From: Casuarina equisetifolia
Taxonomy: Eukaryota; Streptophyta; Magnoliopsida; Fagales; Casuarinaceae
Reading direction: 5' to 3'
NCBI GenBank assembly: GCA_028551475.1
Contig: CM052356.1
Coordinates: 10,071,884-10,135,883, forward strand
DNA: 64,000 nt
The translations under genes were made by a program, and so were the position numbers. This document shows positions 38,486-51,160 of the stretch, one piece after another (the stretch's first letter is position 1; each line of letters starts with the position of its first letter). Under the pieces are notes generated by a model, which searched no databases, was not told where the DNA came from, and was given only the letters and a program-made list of their open reading frames with translations.

Positions 38486-39640
38486 TTATCTACAATACTC
38501 ATCAAATGGTCCAATGTACTCACCACCATTGTCTGATCGAATGCATTTCAACTTCTTTCTAGTTTGTTGCTCTACTGAAACTTGAAACTGCTTAAACACA
38601 TCTAGCACTTGATCTTTTGACATCAAAACATAAACCCAAACCTTTCTTGAGTAGTCATCAATAAAGGTCACAAAGTAGGATGCTCCACCAAGCGTCTTCG
38701 GGTTAACTGGGCCACAAACATCTGAGTGTACTAACTTCAATAAATCTGATTTTCTTGAAGGAGGGTGACTATAGAATGAAACTCTTTTCTGTTTTCCAGC
38801 TAAATAATGTGCACACTTCTCAAGTTTTGCACTCTTAATCCCAGATAACAAGTTCTTCTTTGCCAACATATTCATGCCATTCTCACTCATGTGACTTACC
38901 TTAAACACATCTAGCACTTGATCTTTTGACATCAAAACATAAACCCAAACCTTTCTTGAGTAGTCATCAATAAAAGTCATAAAGTAGGATGCTCCACCAA
39001 GCGTCCTCGGGTTAACTGGGCCACAAACATCTGAGTGTACTAACTCTAATAAATCTGATTTTCTTGAAGGAGGGTGACTATAGAATGAAACTCTTTTCTG
39101 TTTTCCAGCTAAACAATGTGCACACTTCTCAAGTTTTGCACTCTTAATCCTAGATAACAAGTTCTTCTTTGTCAACATATTCATGTCCTTCTCACTCATG
39201 TGACTTAACCTTTTGTGCCATAAAGCACTTGCATTCCTATCTTCCACTACATTACAAATGTTCTTGGAAATCTTGCACTTGCATTCCTATACCATTCAAC
39301 TAAGGTGTTTTTGGAGGTGTCTTCTGATGTCGAATATCATGTTGCCTACAATACTCATCAAATGGTCCAATGTACTCACCACCATTGTCTAATCGAATGC
39401 ACTTCAATAAATCTGATTTTCTTGAAGGAGGGTGACTATAGAATGAAACTCTTTTCTGTTTTCCAGCTAAATAATGTGCACACTTCTCAAGTTTTGCACT
39501 CTTAATCCCAGATAACAAGTTCTTCTTTGCCAACATATTCATGCCATTCTCACTCATGTGACTTAACCTTTTGTGCCATAAAGCACTTGCATTCCTATCT
39601 TCCACTACATTACAAATGTTCTTGGAAATCTTGGCCTGAA
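38486..39640 (-). repeat. Tandem duplications inside young Copia
   Basis: The GAG-pre-integrase to integrase start (block KLEKCAH.LAGKQKRVSFYS, HPPSRKSDLL) appears three times, near 38780, 39090 and 39440. Copies are nearly identical, so the duplications arose recently, by unequal exchange or template switching. Confidence 0.9.
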
Positions 39641-40928
39641 ATAAATACAAAGAAGACTCTTTATTGCCTCTAGCAATAACTAATGAACCCTTAGTAAGTT
39701 TCCATTGTCCATTATTGAAGATATTGCAAAAACCTTTATCATCAAGTTGTCCAGTAGAAATCAAATTTAAGCGAATTTCTGGTACATGTCTAACATTCTT
39801 GAGAACCAACTTGGATCCATTACGAGTCTCCAAGCATACATCTCCCATACCTGCAACTTTAGCCATGCAATCATTGCCCATCTTCAATGTGTCAAAGTTT
39901 CCAAGAGTATAAGAAGTAAAGAACTCCTTCTTGGAAGTAATATGAAGAGAAGCACCACTATCAATTACCCAACTTGTCTCATTGTTTGCAAAATTCACAT
40001 TATCATCATAGCACACAATAACAAGTTCATTAGTAGCTGCTGCAACTCGATCATTATCATTGTTGTCCTTCTTCTCCTCACTTTCATTAACTTTCTTCTT
40101 TTCATTTCTACCTTTACCATTTTTCTTTTCATTTTTCAGCTGGAAGCAATTTTTCTTGATATGACCCATCTTGCCACAATGATGGCACTCCACATTTTTA
40201 TGCCATGATCTAGACTTACTTTGACTTTTGTTATAACCTCTCAGACCTCTACTATGACTTCTCCCCCTATTTTCAACAACCAAAGCTTCAGAATGAGATA
40301 AAGAACCCTGACTCTTTCTTCTCATCTCTTCATTCAAAATACTAGTCTTGGCAAAATCCATAGTGACAATACCATCGGGAGCAGAGTTACTCACTGACAT
40401 ACGAAATGTTTCCCAAGATTCTAGTAAAGTACCAAGTAACCAAAGTCCTTGTACTTTATCTTCAAACTTCACATTCATGCCTGAAAGTTGATCTAACATT
40501 CCCTGAAACTCATTCAAATGATCAGATATGGATTGCTCATCTTTGTATTTCAAGCTAATAAGTTGCTTCATTAAATACATCTTATTATTTCCAATCTTTC
40601 GAGCATACAAAGATTCAAGTTTGTTCCATAGAGTCTGAGCATGTGTTTCTTTACTAATGTGATTCAAAACATTCTCATATACAAATTGTCGAATGAACCC
40701 GCATACAATTTTATGCTCAAGAGTCCAATCGACCTCACTCATGTTATCTGGTCTAGTTTCACTAAACACCGGTAAGTGCCAATGCTTCACATAAAGCAAA
40801 TCTTTCATCTTACCCTTCCAAACATGATAGTTTCTTCCATTCAAACTAATCATCCTGTTAGTACTTAGTTCCATCGTTCAATCAAATCCAAAGATAAAAC
40901 AACCACAACCTAAGCTTTGATACCACTC

Positions 40929-41619
40929 TGAAGGGAAAAAACGACGTATAAAGTTTCCCACTTTGATTGAACCTATGAGGAAATACTAAAACACCAATGA
41001 TGTATTTGAATCACAAGTAAAATAAGCAAATCACAATCAACACAAAAGAATTTCTACGTGGAAAAACTCTTCCAATGTGAAGGATAAAAAACCACGGGAC
41101 CGATCACGGAGTCCACCCAAATCTCCACTATATCAATTGTTAGGTTACAACCCAATCAAGTCCTTAACAATAGCAACAGGACTAAGGTTCACTGATTCAA
41201 CAATAATAGAATCACCAATAAATAGTGAAGAAACAAGTTGTAAACAACAACTTAACCAAGAAAAAGTTAGAGAAATATCACCCAGATTTTCGACCACAAT
41301 CTGCTGACTTCAAGAGCTCCAAACGACGATCCAACCGTTCACAATGAAGAACACCCAATCCCGAACCTGCTGACAAAAATTCAGCTCAATCGGACCACGG
41401 ATCGACCTTGATCAGACGTTTGATCAACTGCTGCGCAGGGCCTCTAATTCCTGCGAAATTCTGTTCTTTTCTTTTCTCTCTCTCTCTCTTTTCTTTGACG
41501 GCCACTCACCTTATCTCTTAAAGAAAAAACCCTATATTTTTCCTTTTAAACCTTAGGGCCACATTACCCTAATTGGACCCAATAATAAGTCCCCGAATAT
41601 GGGCTGGACCAACCCAACA
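40929..41619 (-). repeat. 5' LTR of young Copia
   Basis: 691 bases, matches 35451-36138. The primer-site side is at 40929 and the outer end, CCCAACA, at 41619. Confidence 0.95.
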
Positions 41620-41624
41620 GAGAT
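41620..41624. repeat. Target duplication GAGAT, right
   Basis: Exact partner of 35446-35450. Confidence 0.95.
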
Positions 41625-41876
41625 ATGACCATGGGGTCTTGCTCCCATCATTTGTAGAATATCACCACAAATACAAGTGCCTTTCCCTTCAAAACTTCAC
41701 TTCCCTGCTTAATTAGAGACACAAGGCTTGGGATAGTATCCTTATCCTCCACCAATGGCAGAAGATATCGACCAATGGCAGAAGATAGCCAAGTTTAGAA
41801 GGTTTAAGATGATTTGCTGCTTTCGTGGATTGCCCTTTACGAGGGATATTGTTTTCAAACTATATCCAGCTATTAC
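41625..41876 (-). pseudogene. TIO pseudogene, upstream part
   Basis: Continues the TIO-like pseudogene on the far side of the Copia element. On the minus strand it shows IAGYSLKTISLVKGNP, LLPLVEDKDTIPSLVSLI, KQGSEVLKGKALVFV, then (after a deletion) GDILQMMGARPHGHI, which runs into the target duplication. A 20-base unit (accaatggcagaagatatcg) is doubled at 41751-41790. No introns are evident across either part, so a processed copy is possible, but I do not know the intron positions of the parent gene here. Confidence 0.8.
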
Positions 41877-41880
41877 CATT

Positions 41881-42480
41881 TAACTCTGATACATAGCTTA
41901 TACTAAAATTATATGCACTATACTTATGATAAAAGTCTAGCAACTTGGTTCTATGAAGCTTTTATCGCATGCACCATGGCGACCTCTGCCCAGATTCTGG
42001 TCAAATACTGGGAAGCTAGCATTCATATTCCACCAAAGTTCATCCTCTCCCTCTTCATTCTTGCCGAATTTGACTCTGTACTAGGCTTGATTTCCTTAGG
42101 GATCCATCATGCATTCATCCAAAAAAGACATGGCAAATGCATTTTGATACACTGTGGTGAGACTCATAACAATATATGGTAAAGTTAGATACAAATGGAA
42201 ATTTATAAAAAGTGATATTTATAAAGTTATGTTATTTACAAATGTTCGTTGAAATTAGGAGGATGACTCATCCTAACTTCACATCCAATTATCATTATGC
42301 AAGTTATGTTGTAATTCAATTTGCCTTCTATTCTAGGAAAGTAAAAAAACTCAATCAGTGCACAATTAAATGCTTTTTTTTTTTAAAAAAAGTTTTCAAA
42401 AGTTTTCCATTTCTATAACAATTTCATGCAAATTCAATCATGATTAAATGTGATTGACATAAATTTAATGCTTTCCTTGA
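41881..42480. repeat. Segmental duplication block R, copy 2
   Basis: Diverged copy of 33370-34080, directly beside the TIO fragment. About 85 bases present in copy 1 after the start-like ATG are missing, which leaves an 89-codon open frame (41913-42182) that I do not recognise and do not call as a gene. Confidence 0.8.
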
Positions 42481-43314
42481 TTGTCTAAGTATAGATTTGC
42501 TATAAATTTGCAAACCTATTACCTTCAATGATCATCAAATTCATTACCAACAGATATTTGTGTTTCTTGTCCATTTTTCTTAGGGTTTTGATTAAGTTGA
42601 AAAATCTCTCCACGAAAAGCATTAATTTTGTGGTGTACTGCTTTCCATCTATATCCAGTTATTACTATTTTCCATTTTTTAATCATTAAAACATAAGTCA
42701 GCGGATTTGACCTTAACTTTTGTATCCCAAAAGAACAAGAAGCCTTCTCCTATCTCATTATTATTTGTAGAGGCTAAAAACAAAGTGATGACAAATACTA
42801 AAACTAAGATATTTTGAGTCTTTGAGATTGTTGAGAAACTTTGGTATTCAATAGATGAACAAAGCATATTAAGTTTGAATCTTGAGATACAAGAGGGAGG
42901 TATGCAAATGCGTCAACAAATGAACAATTTGCAGACTTGTTGATTTTTTTTTTAAAGATGAGAATATTTTATTTATTCAAATCTTAAACCCAAGAGAGAA
43001 TTTTAATTGGCAATGTCGATATATTAGGAACATTATAAGAATGGTTTCATTTATTGTATCATGCAAGGTGATGCTGCCTTAATTCCTTTTGTTTTGTTTT
43101 GCTTTTTTTTTTTATGTGGCTTTTTTAATTAGGTAAAGGGGGGAAAGGAAGCAGTGTCTCGGACCTGGCCATTTGGACGTGGTCCCCTGCGAGCTTCAAC
43201 CAATGCGGCAAGCTGGGACCGTTACTCCTTTTGTTATTTTTTGTAGGCGTAAACTTGAATAAATTGTAAATTGTTCCTTGTTACAAATTTAACGAAGAAT
43301 GATTCACTCAGTTT
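42481..43314. other. Spacer, no gene
   Basis: No gene. At about 42648 'ctatatccagttattactatt' repeats, with two changes, the right edge of the TIO fragment ('ctatatccagctattaccatt', about 41859). Confidence 0.5.
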
Positions 43315-44980
43315 GTTGGCTTTCTTTTTCCCTTCTCTCTTTTCTCTCGTCTTCTATTTGAGCCAGATCCTATTTCAAAAGTTGCAATGGAGGCGGGAAA
43401 TGAAGAGAGGAGAGAAACAAATATTGTCCGAAGGCAACATCGCATGGCGTGAAACAAAAAAGCGGAAATGCTAAGTTAGAGACACCAAAGGCCTTTACTA
43501 TTATGTATTCAAAATTGTGTAAAATCCGTGCATAATACAAAGCTAAGTATAAAATCGTTACACAAAGCTAAGTAATTACCTAGACAATGGAAATGCAATA
43601 ATGCGAATGAAATCTACACTTTACATGCATTATACCATACATCAAATAGAAAGGATAAAATCCGGGTAATGGTCCCCAACCGTTAGGGCTAATAGGATCT
43701 AAGGATGCGCTGCAACATATCAATACTTTCCATATGAAAATATACAACAAAAGGCGACTGCAAACGGTCTCTTCTTTATTTATGACGGTGCTTCCTCTAT
43801 TTTTCTTTAACCAACCATGTCTTCCTTCGTATTCATGGTCTTCTTTCAACTAGTCTGGGGCTTTTTCACGTTGCATTCACTCTTGAATAAAACCCCAACT
43901 ACTCCATCCGTAATGTTCATTTGCTCTTCCCTTCACTTCTTACTTTTTCCGGTTTCATTTTGTCTTTGTCTCCCACTTCACGATGCTATCAACTACCATC
44001 TTCCGATTTTCAGAAGAACGATTGGCTATTGGTTAGAAAAGGTCCAAGAACGATGACGTAAATTGGATAAGGGTGCTTCGAAATTCAATTTTTTTCATGT
44101 CAATTTAAGTTTGAAATGCAATATCTTTTTGCCCAAAAGTAAACATTTTTATTAAAAAAATACTCTTTTATTAAGGGATTTTTAAAAAGTACAAACGATG
44201 TGTTCTACATTGCTTAAGTATTGTTATAATATTCATTTCAAAATAGAATATGTATCTATTTCCTTATAGACTACTTTTTAAGGAAAAAATCTATTTGTTT
44301 TTTCATGTCCTTTACTGAAACTTTTTTTTTTCTTTCTAATGCAATGGTGGGGTGCGAAGAAGTTTAAAAAATTTATTTGGAAAAATAGTCTCCTGAAGTT
44401 CACCGCTCATATAGCAATTCCCCCGAATACCATTGAACCACGGGACTTTGAACTTTCTTTTTAGGAACTCGAAACATTGTATCGCTCTCTTCTATTCTTT
44501 TGGCTGAATTGATAATATGCGCATATCATTACTTTGTGCCTGTTAAATTGCTGAGGCGCCACTTGTAGGAGATGGTATAGTAGAAAGCTAGACAAGAGCA
44601 GTCATGGGCTTCAAACGAGGCAACCATGGTAAAAAACAATAGAGCAGGCTGGTATAATACTCTGGATTCCAATTGTTGTTGTCTATGGTGCGCCAAAGAC
44701 TTTCCTTTTATCCTCTTATAGTTTCATTTCGGGCTTAGATTTTGTTAAGGCATTCAAACTGAGAAAATACTAAAAAATCTTTTGCAGATATTGATAGAAA
44801 TGCTGTCTTATAATTTTGTATAAAGGAGAAAACAGTAGAACAAAAGTTTTACTGATTTCTTGCCAGCATATGCTACCTACATGACTGATGATGACATAGT
44901 AGAGCTTTATAAAGCCCACCCAAGAGAAAGAGAAAAGTGACATACTAGGGTCGAGCCCGTATTAGGTCAGGACTTGCATT
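43315..44980. repeat. Segmental duplication block A, copy 2
   Basis: Partner of 32020-33369, similarity by eye about 85%. Keeps TATAAA at 44908. The segment at about 44215-44505 has no counterpart in copy 1. Confidence 0.85.
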
Positions 44981-45063
44981 GAACTCTGATACACTGCTTA
45001 TGCTAAATTTATATACACTATAACTTATGATAGAGGTCTAGTAACCTAGTTCTATGAAACTTT
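44981..45063. repeat. Block R copy 3, left part
   Basis: Runs from 'gaactctgatacactgctta' up to the Copia insertion point; continues at 50947. Confidence 0.85.
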
Positions 45064-45374
45064 TGTAAAGAGATGAAAACACAACACATAAATGGGTGAA
45101 TCTTGCCAATATGATTAACAAGCAAACCATTACAAAGATTGTCTAGGAGAAATTATTCCCGTGATAATTTACAATGAATGAAGATGTTTAATAAATAGAG
45201 TTCAAAAACCTAGGGCTGGAGTAGAATGTCTCTATTGTGTGTGTAGCTCCACTATAGCTATGGCTCCAATTGTGTTTGGTGCTAAGGCTATAAGTGAGGC
45301 TGTGTAAAGCCGCATCTGACGTTATTGTAGGGGATGGTGACATGGCATCTGATGTGGCAGCTCATGTTCAAACA
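45064..45374 (-). repeat. 3' LTR of older Copia
   Basis: 311 bases, TGTAAAGAG...TTCAAACA; partner of 50636-50946. Confidence 0.95.
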
Positions 45375-48300
45375 AGCTTCCTTAAGCTAATGGTTGGTAT
45401 GTATTAATAGCACCTAGCTTGGAAAGAAGATGAGCATGCTAATTTGCTCCTAAGGCCTTAGTCAGAAGGTCGGCTGCTTAATCCTTGGTGCCAACATGAT
45501 CAGTCTTGATGATCCACTGGCATATCTTCTCATAAATGAAGTGACAGTCCATATCTATATGCTTGGTGTGTTGATGCACCACTGGATTAGCTGCGAGTTC
45601 AGTGGCAACCTTGTTGTCACAGAATAGGTTTACTAGATGAAGGATGTTGATCTTTATGTCTTCAAGGAGTCCAAGTAACCATAATATCTCACATGATGTG
45701 TTGCCATTGTTCGATACTTAGCCTTTGTAAATGATCTAAAGACTACCCCCTACTTCTTACTTTTCCAAGAAATGAGGGCATCACTAAGCATGATATAAAA
45801 ACCTATTAAGGACTTTTGACCTACCTTACATGTGGCATAGTCGGAGTCATAATAAGCTCACATTTGATAATCGCCTGAAGAGGGGATGAGTAATCCTATA
45901 CTTGGGCAGCTCTTCAAATATCTTACTAGTTAAATGGATGTTTCCCAATGGGATTTCTTAGGCTTGTACATGAACTAAGCTAGATTGTGAATTGCATAAG
46001 AGATATTTGGTCATGTGACTATGAGGTAGTTCAATTTTCCTATAAGCTATTAATACTTAAAAGGATCTATTAAAGGTAGATCATCATCCCTCGAGACATG
46101 AGCTCTTTGATCATGCTTAGCTATTGTTAAGGATAAATTTGCATCCATGGGGTTGTCTACTAGCTTTGTGTCTCCATGTCCCATCTCTTAAATCAAGGAT
46201 ATATTTCCTCTAGCTTAAGTGAAGACCATTCTCATCTCTCAAGACCTTAACCCCGAGAAAAAACTTGAGATTTCATAAGTCCTTAATATGGAAAGAGGAA
46301 TGTAAGTTTGCCTTTAATTCCTTTATGCCATCAATGTCATTGGTAGTAATAAGGATATCATCAATATAAATCATATGGAGGACAATGAGATTACCTCATC
46401 TCTTGACAAAGAGGGAGGTGTCATACATTGAGTCTAGATTACCGGTCGTTAGTAGTGCTGTGGTAAATTTGTCATACCATTATCGAGCAGCTTGTTTAAG
46501 TCAATAAATGGATCTTTTCAGCTTGCATACCTTCCCACTATGTTCATGTGGATCACCAGGAGGAGGGCACATGTACACCTCTTCATACAAGTTCCCTTGT
46601 AGGAAAGCATTGCTAACATCCATTTGGTAGATATCTTAATGTTTTGAGCCACTAATGAGAGGGCACATTGTACTGTAATATGCTTTATCACTGGTGCAAA
46701 AATATCATGATAGTCCACTCTTTCCTTTTGGTGAAAACCCTTAGCCACAAGATGGGCTTTGTATCTTTCCATTATTCCATTAGCATGGTATTTAATCTTA
46801 TAAACCCATTTACATTTGATAGCTTTTCTCTTAAGTGGAAGGTCCATAATCTCCCAAGTGCTATTTGCCTCTAATGTTGTGATTTCTTGTGTCATGGGAT
46901 CTTACCATCTAGGATCATAAACTACCTCATGGTGATAGGTAGGTTCAACTTCAAGTGAAATAGAGGCAATGAAGACTTCGGTAATGGATGGAAGGTGATC
47001 ATATGAAATGAAAGCTGAAAGGGGATACTTGGATGACGTACTTTCAAGAGCATTGATGGTAAGGCATAATATAATCATTTAAGCAAAGTGGTGGTCGAGA
47101 GACTCTAGTGGATCATCTTAGAATTATGATGGTTGAAGGCTTTGTTGACTCTACTAGCTATGAGGATTTTGGTTTATCCTTATCAAAAAAGAAATTATAT
47201 GGCTCAGCTGATGGTGATGGAGGTATAGGTGTATAATGTGAAGGAGGTGTAGGAAATGACTCAGATTAAGTAGGTATGTGTTCACCTACAATGGGGGATG
47301 AAATAGAACATTTGCCAATTGGCTTTGATGGTTGATGTAATCCTAGGTCTTCTGTGATGTGATGTATCAAAGGGACAAGGGGAGCAAACTATGATCTAGG
47401 TCTAGTGTGTGAAAAAGGAAAAGTATCCTTATGGAATCTGACATCCATATTAACAAAGAAATGATAAGTTTCTAGATTATAAAGTCTATAACCCTTCTAA
47501 TTGGATGCATATCCCCTAAAAATGCAAAGTGTTGCTCGTGAAGTGAATTTATCTCTAGGCCCTACAATGGTAGCATAATAGAGACATCCAAAAACCCTAA
47601 GGTGAGATATTTTAGATGGTTTCCTAAATAATTTCTCATAGGGTGTGACCCCATATAAGATGGATGATGGCATTCTATTGATGAGATATGTGGATGTGAG
47701 AATACACTTCCTAAAATTTAATGGGAAGGTGACTCTAGAATTTTAATGCTTGTGTGACATCTAAGATGTGAAGATGTTTGCACTCTACAATACCATTTTA
47801 TTAAGTATGCACACATGAGCTTTCATGTGTGATGCCTTTAGGTGAAAAGAGTTGTTTAGTATTGTGATTGAAGAATAGAGGGCATTGTTAGTCCATATGT
47901 GTTTAATGTTTATGTCAAATTGATTTCTAACAAGATTTAGAAACTTTTATTTTTAGAAAAGTTTCATCCTTTGCTTTCATGAGGAACGTTCATGTTCTTC
48001 GTGAAAATTTGTCAACAATGGTGAGAAAATATCTTGATCCATCATGATTAGGAGTCCAATATGGTTCCTAAACATCAATGTGTATCAAGTCAAAAAATCA
48101 TTGTGTTGTGTGGTCCTATGTCGAAAAAATGTTGCAAGTTTGTTTTGCAAGTGGACAAATGTCACAATTTTTGTCAAGAGAAGAATTTTGAAAAGGAAGT
48201 TCTTTGATAAATTTAAATTTTGTATCTAACATGTGTCCAAAATGAAAATGCCAAAGTTTGAAATCAAAATCAATACAACTCGATAGAGAGTTTACAAAAT

Positions 48301-50635
48301 GTGGACTTGGAGTTCCAAGTGTGGCCGAGGCTTTTCTAATGGATGTTGCAACAAAGAAATAAAGCCCATTTCTCATCCTACCCAAGCCCTTGACATCACT
48401 CATCAAAAGGTCTTGAAATACACAAAATTTAGTGTAGAGTATAATTCAACAATTGTTATCGAGGAAAAATTTGGAAACATATATCAAATTGAACTTAAAA
48501 TCAGGAGAATATAAGATAATGTCCAATTTGAGATGCTTGGATAAATGGGTATTGCTAGTGTGAGTAACCAATGCACTATCACCATTAGGAAATTTAACTT
48601 TCCTAAATATAGATGCACATGATGAAATGGAGTCTAAACAATTCAAATCGGTAGTAATATGATCACTTACACCATAATCAATAATCCAAATGCAATTGAG
48701 GAAATCAGACATACCTTCAGCCAAATAAGCATGGCTAGCTTGAGAGTCATCTTTGACAAATTTCATGAATTGTTGATAGTCTGTCTTAGTGATGAAGACT
48801 CTATCTTAATCATTAGTTACCATATTGGCCTTTGCCTCTTCCTTGTAGTTCTTATGCCTTTAAGGGAATCCATTCAATTTGTAGCATTCTTTTTACTTAT
48901 GCTTATAATTTTTGCAATATTCACATTGAGGACTAGTAAGGCGATAATAGTTTTCCTAGGTGTGATTTTTTCTCCCATAAATTTGGCATTTTTCAACTAC
49001 CTTGAATGACTTGTCATTTGCCCTAAACGACTTATTATTTTCGCAGCCTCTAAATAACCTGTCGGTCTATGCAGCTTTAAGTGAGAATGATGCATCACTC
49101 TCGGTTAACGCTAACTACATTGAAGTTGCCCTAATAGCTCTTTCTGCTACAACAAGTTTTGAGACAGTGAATTGGGTTGTTGTGTTAGGCGAAGATTTCA
49201 TCGCAACAAAATTGAAATCCACAGTCATCTTCCTCAACTCTGTCCAGCGATACTCAGCCTTGATGAACTTGGAATAGGCCTTGAATATGTCGGGAAGTGG
49301 CTACATCATCAAAATTTGGTCTTGGATGGCCGAATAGACCGTATCAAGCCCGTGCATGAACTAGTAAAATTTTAGGGTTTCTTGGTGGTAGACCCACGAT
49401 AGATATATAAGCGTTTCCAGTGACTCGACTCCATGGTGGAGTTGTATTCTTCCCAGAATTCCCCAAGTTGGCCAAAGAACATAGAAATCAAACTTCCCCT
49501 TTGTTGGATGCACTAGAGGCGGGTGATTAGGTCATAAATATGACTCAGTCAACCTTATTGTAATGGGCACGGAGCTCCACCCATCATGGCTGAGCGAGTG
49601 TAGATTAGCCCATAGTGGAGCTCCTTAGAGATTGAATTAAGAATCCAGACCTAGAAACCTAATTACAACGTTCCCAAAGCGGTAGAAGTGGTGACCTGGC
49701 CTCTAGTTTTGGGTAAGACCCATTGACGAACACCAATTTGTTCTTAATGGACAACAAAATCAACATTGTTTCATACCATACAACATAATTTGAGCTGTCG
49801 ATTAGTTTCACGGTCACTAGAGTGAGAGAGTTAGTGTCTTTGGTGGGCAAATAAAGCAGGTCAATGAAGTTAGGTTTAACTCAGACCCGATTGTCTATTT
49901 CTTCAGGATTTTGGCATAGTAGAGTGGTAATTCATGACAGAGGTTGGTGTGTTGAGGGTGGCTCGGGAGGAAAAGCATTTTGCCTCATGTAGCTTCGATG
50001 TGGTGGCACATAAGGTGAAACTCTATTGGACTAGCTGTCGATGCGGATGGAATGGTCCTTGGCCATGGATTAGGGCACAATTAGTCCAACAATGTCATTC
50101 TGCTCTAGGGCAAATATTAGCCGAAGTGATAACGACGTCGTTCTACTAGGGCAGATTAGGGTAAGGAACTCTAATGATGTCGTGTTTCCCTGAGTTTAAG
50201 GCAAATATAAGAAGGGATGATAACAATGTAGTTCTGCTTGGGCAAATTGTGGCAAGAAAGCCTAATGATGTTGTGTTGCTCGAGTTAGGGCAAATGTGAG
50301 CGAAACTGTTTAATTATGTGATTTTGTTTTGGGCATTCTAGGGCATAAAAGGTAATGATGTCGTCCTGCTTGTGATTACTGTTAAAAATGGTGTTGTATT
50401 AAGCAGGAAGCTGGAAGTTGTCATAGAGGTGTTCTGCGAGTGCTGGAGATAAAGAAAAGAAGTGGGAAGTACAATTTTGTGGCAAAAAATGGTGAAAAAA
50501 CAGTGCAAAAAAGGTTGGAAAGAAAAAATTTATGAAGTGCGGAAGCGTGTTTGGGTGTGGATTAAAAAACTGGTAGGAATGGAGTGTGCTTTTGTAGGAA
50601 AATCGTAACTTCTCATAACTTGGGCATGGATACCA

Positions 50636-50946
50636 TGTAAAGAGATGAAAACTCAACACATAAATGGGTGAATCTTGCCAATATGATTAACAAGCAAACC
50701 ATTACAAAGATTGTCCGAGAGAAATTATCCCCATGATAATTTACAATGAATGAAGATGTTTAATAAATAGAGTTCAAAAAACTAAGGCTGGAGTAGAACG
50801 TTTCTATTGCGTGTGTAGCTCCGCTGCAGCTATGGCTTTAGTTATGTCTGGTGCTAAGGCCATAGGTGAGGCAGTGCAGAGCTGCATCTGTCCCTATAGT
50901 CGGGGTTAGTGACGTGGCACCTAATGTGGTAGTTCATGTTCAAACA
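50636..50946 (-). repeat. 5' LTR of older Copia
   Basis: 311 bases; the primer site lies immediately left of it, which fixes the orientation as minus. Confidence 0.95.
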
Positions 50947-51160
50947 GCTTTCATCTTATACGCCGTGGCGACTGCAATGCATCCTAACCACTTCCATAGA
51001 CCAAGTTGCTAACAAAAATTCCCGACTCTCCCATGATTGGGAAATCTAATGATGTGGTGACCACTGCCAAATTTCCCTAAACAAATGCAAAGATGTTAGT
51101 ATTCATATTCCCCATAGTCCATCCATTCCCTCCTCAGTCTCACAAAATTTTCCAAAGCTT
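50947..51160. repeat. Block R copy 3, right part
   Basis: Continues the R copy after the Copia element: 'gcaatgcatcct.accacttcc', 'cccatgattgggaaatctaa'. The start-like ATG of copy 1 is GTG here. Confidence 0.85.

Larger units (their letters stand above)
35451..41619 (-). mobile_element. Copia retrotransposon, young, nearly whole
   Basis: A 6169-base Ty1/Copia element on the minus strand, inserted into the TIO pseudogene. LTRs 40929-41619 (5') and 35451-36138 (3') are about 97% alike by eye, so the insertion is recent (roughly 1-3 million years at usual plant rates). Inside the 5' LTR lies a methionine-tRNA primer site (TGGTATCAAAGC, about 40925). Before the 3' LTR lies a purine tract (GGAAGGGGAG). 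The order is gag with zinc knuckle CHHCGKMGHIKKNC, protease (WVIDSGASLHI), GAG-pre-integrase and integrase, reverse transcriptase (LLYVDDMLIV) and RNase H. The integrase-start region is duplicated in tandem. It appears broken in about four or five places. Confidence 0.95.
45064..50946 (-). mobile_element. Copia retrotransposon fossil with both LTRs
   Basis: A 5883-base Copia element on the minus strand, inserted in block R copy 3. LTRs 50636-50946 (5') and 45064-45374 (3') are both 311 bases, starting TGTAAAG and ending TTCAAACA. By eye they differ at about 37 positions (near 88% alike), so this is several million years old. Flanking 5-mers acttt (45059-45063) and gcttt (50947-50951) form a target duplication with one change. 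The primer site TGGTATCCATGCCC lies at about 50635. Recognisable parts: protease and GAG-pre-integrase (48116-48766), reverse transcriptase start (46518-46895, KCKWVYKIKY, YKAHLVAKGF). Many breaks. Confidence 0.9.

Noticed and set aside
41913-42182. 89-codon open frame as a small gene
   Set aside because: It lies in repeat block R copy 2 and is open only because of a deletion relative to copy 1; the other copies do not keep the frame.
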